DNA from: Pseudothioclava arenosa
GTDB lineage: Bacteria > Pseudomonadota > Alphaproteobacteria > Rhodobacterales > Rhodobacteraceae
NCBI RefSeq assembly: GCF_002358085.1
Contig: NZ_NTJD01000001.1
Location: 186,001-250,000 of the forward strand
Length of the DNA: 64,000 bases
Direction of reading: 5' to 3'
Shown here: piece after piece, positions 57,989-64,000 of the stretch
How the letters are laid out: the number at the start of each line of letters is the position of its first letter
How positions within the stretch are numbered: position 1 is the stretch's first letter
Program-made: the position numbers and the translations under genes
Notes under the pieces: model-generated
Database searches by the model: none
The model's input: only the letters and a program-made list of their open reading frames with translations
Told to the model about the DNA's origin: nothing

Positions 57989-58019
57989 ATACCCGCGGTG
58001 CCGATGCCGCGGGTATTTT
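57989..58019 (+). terminator. Terminator after mch
   Basis: The perfect 10-bp stem ATACCCGCGG / CCGCGGGTAT has an eight-base loop and is followed by TTT, 25 bases past the stop. Confidence 0.8.
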
Positions 58020-58119
58020 CATGTCCGAGACCTGCCCGGCGGCGCTTTTGCCTCAAAACGACTCCCCGCGCGGGGGCAGGGCCCGCAACTTGCCCAAACG
58101 GCAATTTTAGGTGCGAATA

Positions 58120-58150
58120 TGTGATCACGCCCCCAAAATATGTGATCACA
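58120..58150. promoter_or_regulatory. Tandem TGTGATCACA operators before sdhC
   Basis: TGTGATCACG at 58120-58129 and TGTGATCACA at 58141-58150, centres 21 bp apart, as before sucC. They stand about 170 bases before the sdhC start and, unlike the sucC pair, the first copy has one changed end base. Confidence 0.7.
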
Positions 58151-58319
58151 AACCGCCTTTTTCTCCCCTGTTTGTAACGATTTCCCGAAAATTGGTACAA
58201 GTCGCGCGTGACTCGCGTGAAATAATCGCTATTGAGTAGGGGCAATTCCGGCCAGCCCCGGATCGCGTGGCGCCCCCTTGCGCCCGCCCGCTCGGGGCAC
58301 AGCGACAGAGGGACCCATT

Positions 58320-58703
58320 ATGGCTGACGTGAAACGGGTGGAACGGCCCCTTTCCCCGCATCTGCAAATCTATCGCCCACAGCTTACGTCGATCACGTCG
58401 ATCCTGACGCGGATCACCGGCAATGCCCTGATCGTGGCTGTGATCCTGGTGGCCTGGTGGCTTCTCGCCGCTGCGACGAGCCCCGACTACTTCGACTTCG
58501 CGAATGCCGTTGTGACCTCGTGGTTCGGCAAGCTGGTCTTCCTCGGCTCGATCTGGGCGGTGTGGTATCACTACCTCGCCGGCCTGCGTCACCTCTATTT
58601 CGACGCCGGCAAGGGCCTCGAGATCAAGACCGCCGAAAAGCTCGGCATGGGCGTGATCATCGGTTCGGTCGTGCTGACCATCATCACCATCATTCTGGTC
58701 TGA
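58320..58703 (+). CDS. sdhC: Succinate dehydrogenase cytochrome b556 subunit
   Basis: 127 residues from the ATG at 58320. RPLSPHLQIYRP and SITSILTRITG open the family; three membrane spans follow; the axial heme ligand is in WYHYLAGLRHLYFD (His84). With SdhD it anchors the complex and binds quinone. First gene of the sdh operon. Confidence 0.95.
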   Translation: MADVKRVERPLSPHLQIYRPQLTSITSILTRITGNALIVAVILVAWWLLAAATSPDYFDFANAVVTSWFGKLVFLGSIWAVWYHYLAGLRHLYFDAGKGLEIKTAEKLGMGVIIGSVVLTIITIILV

Positions 58704-58713
58704 GGAGACGATC

Positions 58714-59115
58714 ATGCGTTACCTGACCGCACGCAAACGCGCCGAAGGCAAAGGCGCCTCGGGCACCGGCACCGAGCATCACTGGTACATGACGATGTCG
58801 GCCGTGGGCCTGGCCTTCCTCGTGCCCGTCTTCCTGTACATCCTTGGCTCGACCATCGGCGCGCCGCTGGAAGAAGTGATCGCGACCTTCTCGCGTCCCT
58901 TCCCGGCGATCATCACCGCGCTGGTCACCGTTGTCGGCATGCGCCACTTCGCCAAGGGCGCGCAGATGATGATCGAGGATTACGCGCAGGGCACCGCCCG
59001 CAAGGCAGCTATCATCGCCGCCTACGCGATCGCTTATGCCGTGACGGCCGCCGTGCTCTACGCGCTGGCCAAAATGGCCTTCATCGGCCTCATCCTTGGC
59101 GCGATGGGCGCTTGA
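58714..59115 (+). CDS. sdhD: Succinate dehydrogenase membrane anchor subunit
   Basis: 133 residues. Three membrane spans with [19 protein letters not shown] and the conserved [14 protein letters not shown] segment, where a His and Tyr-Asp pair are typical of SdhD. It starts ten bases after sdhC; sdhA follows after 19. Confidence 0.93.
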   Translation: MRYLTARKRAEGKGASGTGTEHHWYMTMSAVGLAFLVPVFLYILGSTIGAPLEEVIATFSRPFPAIITALVTVVGMRHFAKGAQMMIEDYAQGTARKAAIIAAYAIAYAVTAAVLYALAKMAFIGLILGAMGA

Positions 59116-59134
59116 ACGACGGGAAGACAGACAG

Positions 59135-60940
59135 ATGGCTGCTTATCAATACGAAACGCATGAATACGATGTCGTGGTCGTGGGCGCCGGTGGGGCTGGC
59201 CTGCGTGCGACCCTTGGCATGGCTGAACAGGGCCTGCGCACCGCCTGCGTGACCAAGGTTTTCCCGACCCGTTCGCACACCGTTGCGGCGCAGGGCGGTA
59301 TCGCCGCCTCGCTCGGCAACATGGGCCCGGACAGCTGGCAATGGCACATGTTCGACACTGTGAAGGGCTCGGACTGGCTGGGCGACACCGACGCGATGGA
59401 ATATCTCGCGCGCGAAGCTCCCAAGGCCGTTTACGAGCTTGAGCACTACGGCGTGCCCTTCTCGCGGACCGAGGAAGGCAAGATCTACCAGCGTCCCTTC
59501 GGTGGCCACACCACCGAATTCGGTGACGGCCCGCCCGTGCAGCGCACCTGCGCCGCGGCAGACCGCACCGGCCACGCCATCCTGCACACGCTCTATGGCC
59601 AGTCGCTGAAGAACAACGCGGAATTCTACATCGAGTATTTCGCCATCGACCTGATCATGTCGGAAGACGGCGTGTGCCAGGGTGTGGTCTGCTGGAAGCT
59701 CGACGACGGCACCTTCCACGTGTTCAACGCGAAGATGGTCGTGCTGGCCACCGGCGGCTATGGCCGCGCCTATTTCAGCTGCACCTCGGCCCACACCTGC
59801 ACCGGCGACGGTGGCGGCATGGTGGCGCGCGCGGGCCTGCCGCTGCAGGACATGGAATTCGTGCAGTTCCACCCGACCGGCATCTACGGCTCGGGCTGCC
59901 TGATCACCGAGGGCGCGCGCGGCGAGGGTGGTTACCTGACCAACTCGGAAGGCGAGCGTTTCATGGAGCGTTACGCGCCCCATTACAAAGACCTCGCGCC
60001 GCGTGACTATGTTTCGCGCTGCATGACCATGGAGATCCGCGAAGGCCGCGGTGTGGGCGAGCATGGCGACCACATCCACCTGAACCTCTCGCACCTGCCC
60101 GCCGAAGCGCTGGCCGAGCGCCTGCCGGGCATCTCGGAATCGGCCAAGATCTTTGCCGGTGTCGACGTGACCAAGGAACCGATCCCGGTTCTGCCGACGG
60201 TGCACTACAACATGGGCGGCATTCCGACCAACTACTGGGGCGAAGTGCTGAACCCGACCAAGGACGCGCCGAACCAGGTGGTTCCGGGCCTGATGGCCGT
60301 GGGCGAAGCGGGCTGTGCCTCGGTGCACGGCGCGAACCGCCTCGGTTCGAACTCGCTGATCGACCTCGTGGTCTTCGGCCGCGCCGCCGCGATCCGCGCC
60401 GGTCAGGTCGTCGATGCCAAGGCCCGCAACGGCGAGCTGAACCAGGCTTCGGTCGACAAGGCCTTCGATCGCTTCGATGGACTGCGCCACGCCAAGGGCG
60501 GCACGCCGACGGCGGAACTGCGCCTTGAGATGCAGCGCACGATGCAGGCCGACGCGGCGGTGTTCCGCACCGACAAGACGCTGAAGGAAGGCGTCGAGAA
60601 GATGACGGATGTTGCCGCCAAGCTCGACGATCTGGCCGTCACCGACCGCTCGCTGATCTGGAACTCGGATCTGATGGAGACGCTCGAGCTGACCAACCTG
60701 ATGCCGAATGCTCTTGCCACCATCGTCGGCGCCGAAGCGCGCAAGGAAAGCCGTGGCGCCCATGCCTCGGAAGACCACGCGACCCGCGACGACGAAAACT
60801 GGCGCGTGCACACCATCAGCCGCGTTGTCGGCAACAAGGTCGACCTCGAATATCGTCCGGTCATCAAGGACCCGCTGACGACCGAGGCCGAGGGTGGCAT
60901 CGACCTGAAGAAGATCGCGCCGAAAGCGCGGACCTTCTGA
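59135..60940 (+). CDS. sdhA: Succinate dehydrogenase flavoprotein subunit
   Basis: 601 residues from the ATG at 59135. FAD-binding GAGGAGLRA, the His48 that links FAD ([11 protein letters not shown]), substrate residues in the [15 protein letters not shown] region, and the capping-domain arginine in the ARGEGG segment ([17 protein letters not shown]). It oxidises succinate to fumarate. The stop overlaps the next start by one base. Confidence 0.97.
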   Translation: MAAYQYETHEYDVVVVGAGGAGLRATLGMAEQGLRTACVTKVFPTRSHTVAAQGGIAASLGNMGPDSWQWHMFDTVKGSDWLGDTDAMEYLAREAPKAVYELEHYGVPFSRTEEGKIYQRPFGGHTTEFGDGPPVQRTCAAADRTGHAILHTLYGQSLKNNAEFYIEYFAIDLIMSEDGVCQGVVCWKLDDGTFHVFNAKMVVLATGGYGRAYFSCTSAHTCTGDGGGMVARAGLPLQDMEFVQFHPTGIYGSGCLITEGARGEGGYLTNSEGERFMERYAPHYKDLAPRDYVSRCMTMEIREGRGVGEHGDHIHLNLSHLPAEALAERLPGISESAKIFAGVDVTKEPIPVLPTVHYNMGGIPTNYWGEVLNPTKDAPNQVVPGLMAVGEAGCASVHGANRLGSNSLIDLVVFGRAAAIRAGQVVDAKARNGELNQASVDKAFDRFDGLRHAKGGTPTAELRLEMQRTMQADAAVFRTDKTLKEGVEKMTDVAAKLDDLAVTDRSLIWNSDLMETLELTNLMPNALATIVGAEARKESRGAHASEDHATRDDENWRVHTISRVVGNKVDLEYRPVIKDPLTTEAEGGIDLKKIAPKARTF

Positions 60941-61230
60941 TGATCCGTCGGTCTGCATATGGCGCACTTGCGGTGGCGGGGCTGATCCTCGCCGCCTGCG
61001 GTCCGATCCCGGTCCATGAGGCAGAGCGGATCTGCGCCCAGCAGGTCTTGAACAAGCCGCTCAGCGGCGAGGCGAAAGTGGGCATCAACCAGGACGGCCA
61101 CGCGATCACCGATATCGACATGACGCTGTCGCTCGACGCGCTCATGGGTCGCGACCCGAACGAGGTCTATTCCCGCTGCGTTTACAACAGATCCGGTCAG
61201 CTCCCGACGCGGCCGCTCTATTCCCGCTAA
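60940..61230 (+). CDS. Small lipoprotein inside the sdh operon
   Basis: 96 residues. Lipoprotein signal [20 protein letters not shown] with the lipobox LAAC (Cys20), then a short domain with two more cysteines (RICAQQV, SRCVYNR). Its start shares the final A of the sdhA stop, so it is coupled to sdhA; sdhB follows 16 bases later. Function is unknown; a structural or assembly role for the complex is only suggested by position. Confidence 0.82.
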   Translation: MIRRSAYGALAVAGLILAACGPIPVHEAERICAQQVLNKPLSGEAKVGINQDGHAITDIDMTLSLDALMGRDPNEVYSRCVYNRSGQLPTRPLYSR

Positions 61231-61246
61231 CCGAAAGGGGAAACAC

Positions 61247-62026
61247 ATGGTTCAGTTCACGCTTCCCAAGAACTCGACAATCCGCGTCGGCAAGACCTGG
61301 CCGAAGCCGGAAGGCGCGAAGAACGTTCGCAAATTCCAGATCTATCGCTGGGACCCGGACACCGGGGAAAACCCGCGCATCGACACCTATTTCCTGGACA
61401 TGGACCGCTGCGGCCCGATGGTTCTGGACGCGCTGATCAAGATCAAGAACGAGATCGACCCGACCCTGACCTTCCGCCGCTCGTGCCGCGAAGGGATCTG
61501 TGGCTCCTGCGCGATGAACATCGACGGGATCAACACGCTGGCCTGTATCTACGGCCTCGACGAGATCAAGGGCGACGTCAAGATCTACCCGCTGCCGCAC
61601 ATGCCGGTGGTGAAGGACCTGATCCCGGACCTGACGCATTTCTACGCGCAGCACGCCTCGATCATGCCCTGGCTGGAAACCAAGACGAACCGCCCCGCGA
61701 AAGAGTGGCGCCAGTCGATCGAGGATCGCAAGAAACTCGACGGTCTCTATGAATGCGTGATGTGCGCCAGCTGCTCGACTTCGTGCCCGAGCTACTGGTG
61801 GAATGGCGACAAATACCTTGGCCCGGCAGCGCTCCTGCACGCCTACCGCTGGATCATCGACTCGCGCGACGAGGCGACCGGCGAGCGTCTGGACAACCTT
61901 GAAGACCCCTTCAAGCTCTATCGCTGCCACACCATCATGAACTGCGCGAAAACCTGCCCGAAGGGTCTGAACCCCGCGAAGGCGATCGCCGAGATCAAGA
62001 AGATGATGGTCAGCCGCGTCGTCTGA
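61247..62026 (+). CDS. sdhB: Succinate dehydrogenase iron-sulfur subunit
   Basis: 259 residues. [2Fe-2S] ligands in [13 protein letters not shown] near residue 76, then [4Fe-4S] and [3Fe-4S] ligands in [16 protein letters not shown] and [17 protein letters not shown]. It carries electrons from FAD to quinone. Last gene of the operon; a terminator follows. Confidence 0.97.
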   Translation: MVQFTLPKNSTIRVGKTWPKPEGAKNVRKFQIYRWDPDTGENPRIDTYFLDMDRCGPMVLDALIKIKNEIDPTLTFRRSCREGICGSCAMNIDGINTLACIYGLDEIKGDVKIYPLPHMPVVKDLIPDLTHFYAQHASIMPWLETKTNRPAKEWRQSIEDRKKLDGLYECVMCASCSTSCPSYWWNGDKYLGPAALLHAYRWIIDSRDEATGERLDNLEDPFKLYRCHTIMNCAKTCPKGLNPAKAIAEIKKMMVSRVV

Positions 62027-62047
62027 TCGCGGAATGCCAGACAGAAA

Positions 62048-62075
62048 AGGGCCCGGTGCAATGCGCCGGGCCTTG
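62048..62075 (+). terminator. Terminator after sdhB
   Basis: AAGGGCCCGG / CCGGGCCTT, with one bulged G and a nine-base loop, is followed by TTGTT. It begins 22 bases past the sdhB stop and lies against the convergent gene. Confidence 0.65.
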
Positions 62076-62076
62076 T

Positions 62077-62970
62077 TCATTCCAGCGTGCGGCGCTGGCC
62101 GGGAATGGGTTGCACCGCCGCCTCACGCCACCAGCCCTTGAGCTCGGACATTGCCCCGCTCCGCCCGGTCTCGGACCAGCCTTTCTCGGTGCCGGTGAAA
62201 TGCGTGACCAGTTTCAACTCGGATTTGTCGGCAAGTACCAGCGCCACAAGGTCATCGGGCAGCATCAGCGTGTAATCGTAAAGCCGCCGGTCGGGCAGAT
62301 CGACGCCGGGCAGGCCGATCTGGGCCAGCTCGGTGCAATAGAGCTTTGTCGGATCGGTGCCATCGAAGGTGAAGTCATATTCGCGCCCGAGCGTGGCAAA
62401 TGCGGCCCGCGCGTCGCACCGATCCGTGCCGCAGCCCGTCTTGAGGCGCAGGATGCTGAGCGCATCGGTGGCGAGTGCGTGGTTTGCGTCCGACAGATGC
62501 ACGCCGTTCGTATCCGCCTCAATGAAATACATGCCGTTCCGGATCGCCGTGTGATGCGGCACCACGGCCGGGTCATCCCAGAGACCGGCCCGCTTCAGGT
62601 CGTCTTCGGAGCCCAGATACAGCACCACATGACCGAAGAGCCCCGGCAAGGTTTTCCCCGAAAGCCGGTTCTTGGAACTCAGAGCCAGCAGGTCCATCGG
62701 CTCCAGCTGCGCGAGAATCGCCTCGCGCGCGGCGGGGGGCTCAAGGTGACCCTCGCGGAAGACGACATTGCCGAACACCGGCCCCAGAACCGGCATCAGC
62801 GGATCGGCGATCTGCATCACCGGCGGCGGGTAGAACTCGGCATTATCACAACAATTCGCGAGCTCGGTCCCCGACAAGGCACGCGCTGCCTCCCCCGGAT
62901 CCGGAGGGGCGCAGCCGGTCAGGGACAGCCCCGCGGCACAGAGAAGCGCTGCCATAACGTGATGAGACAT
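62077..62970 (-). CDS. Lipoprotein with YiiX/NlpC-P60-like cysteine hydrolase domain
   Basis: 297 residues. Signal MSHHVMAALLCAAGLSLTGC with lipobox LTGC (Cys20). The later part fits permuted papain-like YiiX/YebB enzymes: the catalytic His in LFGHVVLYLGS, an NGMYFIEADTNGVHL segment, and the catalytic Cys in TKLYCTELAQ. These two come in His-then-Cys order, as expected for the permuted fold. The substrate is unknown. Convergent with sdhB. Confidence 0.78.
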   Translation of the reverse strand: MSHHVMAALLCAAGLSLTGCAPPDPGEAARALSGTELANCCDNAEFYPPPVMQIADPLMPVLGPVFGNVVFREGHLEPPAAREAILAQLEPMDLLALSSKNRLSGKTLPGLFGHVVLYLGSEDDLKRAGLWDDPAVVPHHTAIRNGMYFIEADTNGVHLSDANHALATDALSILRLKTGCGTDRCDARAAFATLGREYDFTFDGTDPTKLYCTELAQIGLPGVDLPDRRLYDYTLMLPDDLVALVLADKSELKLVTHFTGTEKGWSETGRSGAMSELKGWWREAAVQPIPGQRRTLE

Positions 62971-63049
62971 CGTGAAAACCTGAATTCAGACGCCCATTTT
63001 CGCATTCCGATGCATGCGGGGCAATGGGGGCACACCAAAACGTCAACAA

Positions 63050-63066
63050 ATGCTGCATTGCAGCAT
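63050..63066. promoter_or_regulatory. PhaR-like palindrome
   Basis: ATGCTGCATTGCAGCAT, a perfect palindrome around one base. It fits CTGC-N3-GCAG, the TGC-rich site reported for the Paracoccus/Rhodobacter PHB regulator PhaR. It is 94 bases before the small gene at 63160 and 80 bases upstream of the lipoprotein gene on the other strand. Confidence 0.45.
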
Positions 63067-63159
63067 CGTCATGGCGACCATGCAAAATTGACCCTCGCGT
63101 AACGGTGGTCGTCGCCCTATATGCCCCCACAGGGAGGAACACCGTAATGGAGCGTTCCA

Positions 63160-63321
63160 ATGGTTGCAGACGTGATCGAGTCCCGTCAGATTGAAAAACT
63201 CCGCAATCTGATCGAAAGCCAATCCTACTACGAGCCGGAATACCCGTGGCGCAAGCCGCGCAAACCGGCATCGAGCCTGGATGCTGTCGAACTGATGTAT
63301 GCGTACTACGGCACCCGCTGA
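63160..63321 (+). CDS. Small protein of 53 residues
   Basis: ATG at 63160, stop at 63319-63321. It begins MVADVIESRQIEKLRNLIES, then an aromatic and proline-rich part (YYEPEYPWRKPRKP) and ends LMYAYYGTR. A second ATG at 63147, closer to a GGGAGG site, opens a 15-codon frame out of phase that overlaps this start, so it may be a leader peptide. Codon use is like neighbouring real genes. No family is recognised. The ribosome site is 24 bases before this ATG, longer than normal, which fits coupling to the short upstream frame. Confidence 0.65.
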   Translation: MVADVIESRQIEKLRNLIESQSYYEPEYPWRKPRKPASSLDAVELMYAYYGTR

Positions 63322-63381
63322 TCCAAATCGCACTGGCGCCTGCGCCCCGGTCACGACAGACTGGGGCGCAGGAGGCCTCGC

Positions 63382-64000
63382 ATGAAACCTACGATCCCAG
63401 AATTTTCTCCTCCGGCCGATGCCGCCGCGCGCCGTGCGATCCGCCCGGTGATCTGCTATCCGCCCGAGACCCTGCCGGTCCCCGATCTGGCCAGCTATCG
63501 CGCCGCGCGCGAGGGCTGGGTCAAGACCGCCGAGGTCATCGTGCCCGCCCGCGCCGCTGCCAGTTTCGAGGTGCCTGCGGGCCATTTCTTTCGGATCACC
63601 AGCATCGAGGGCCCGCAGGTCGGTGACCTCAACCTGTTCTCGGCTGACCTGTCCGAGCGGTTTTATTCCGGCAAGACCCGCGCGCTGCACGGCACGCATC
63701 TGAGCACGGGCGACCGGCTCTGGTCCTCCTTCCCGAGCCTGCGACCGATGGCGACGATCACGGCGGACACGCTGGACTGGTATGGCTTCGATGGCGATGG
63801 CGGATCGGTCCATGATGTGATCGGCACGCGCTGTGACCCCTACACCCATTGCCTGCTGTCGGATGGCGGGCAGTATCACCACTGCTGCCATTCGAACCTG
63901 ACGCGCGCGCTGGCCGCGGCTCGCGGGCTTGACCTGCCTGCTGCCGAAGCCCTCGTCCATGATGTGCTCAACGTCTTCATGTGCACGGGGTTCACCCGCG
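63382..64000 (+). CDS. DUF1989 (urea carboxylase-associated) family protein, 3' end outside window
   Basis: ATG at 63382 behind GGAGG; the frame is open to the window end (206 codons). EVPAGHFFRITSIEGPQVGDLNLFSADL and ALHGTHLSTGDRLWSSF, then GTRCDPYTHCLL, match the DUF1989 family found beside urea carboxylase and in amino-group catabolism clusters. The two Cys and His residues there probably bind a metal. No urea carboxylase gene is visible; it could lie beyond 64000. Confidence 0.8.
   Translation, partial: MKPTIPEFSPPADAAARRAIRPVICYPPETLPVPDLASYRAAREGWVKTAEVIVPARAAASFEVPAGHFFRITSIEGPQVGDLNLFSADLSERFYSGKTRALHGTHLSTGDRLWSSFPSLRPMATITADTLDWYGFDGDGGSVHDVIGTRCDPYTHCLLSDGGQYHHCCHSNLTRALAAARGLDLPAAEALVHDVLNVFMCTGFTR

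Larger units (their letters stand above)
57965..58319 (+). other. mch-sdhC intergenic region
   Basis: 355 bases holding the mch terminator (57989), the operator pair (58120-58150) and the sdhC leader. TTGTAA (58171) and TACAAG, about 18 bases apart, are a possible promoter, which would put the operators just upstream of its -35 element. No gene is seen. Confidence 0.5.

Overview
The window looks like chromosomal DNA of a GC-rich member of the Rhodobacterales (Rhodobacteraceae/Paracoccaceae). The evidence is the high GC and codon use, a gene-transfer-agent lysis pair, a purL-bolA-grxD cluster, a FYDLN-type acidic protein, tandem-lipoyl SucB, and ethylmalonyl-CoA pathway genes (mcl2, mch) placed between mdh and sdh. 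Genus cannot be fixed from the sequence alone.

Layout. 1-5.7 kb: a tightly coupled operon of six genes of unknown role (AAA+ ATPase, three small or medium membrane proteins, two soluble proteins), entered mid-gene. 5.9-13 kb: a secreted two-repeat protein, an ALDH-deoC pair, and purL-bolA-grxD. 13-18 kb: a candidate small RNA, a LysR regulator, murI, argC, ccmE, then a GTA-type endolysin and holin. 18-20 kb: metG. 20-26 kb: a tricarboxylate transport locus, with tctD-tctE plus a lone binding protein divergent from tctCBA. 26-36 kb: a glycosyltransferase, a tautomerase-like protein, three ANL acyl-CoA ligase-like enzymes, an outer-membrane barrel, and a second TctC with a fused TctA-TctB.

36.3-41.7 kb is a decayed mobilizable island beside tRNA-Ala(GGC), flanked by a 15-bp direct repeat. 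It carries mobC, a truncated relaxase, a frameshifted hsdR, an hsdS tail and an internally deleted integrase.

41.9-62 kb is a TCA-cycle superlocus. Minus strand: mdh, a secreted protein of unknown function, sucC-sucD, sucA-sucB-lpd. Plus strand: a FadR-type GntR regulator (convergent with lpd), mcl2-nnrU-DUF1737-mch, and sdhCDA-lipoprotein-sdhB. The window ends with a papain-like lipoprotein, a 53-residue small protein and the start of a DUF1989 gene.

The most notable signal is a palindrome, TGTGATCACA. It occurs as pairs with exactly 21 bp between centres upstream of both sucCD and sdhCDAB, and once at the start of the GntR gene. I saw it nowhere else in the window. This suggests an undescribed regulon in which the GntR protein controls itself and the TCA-cycle operons.
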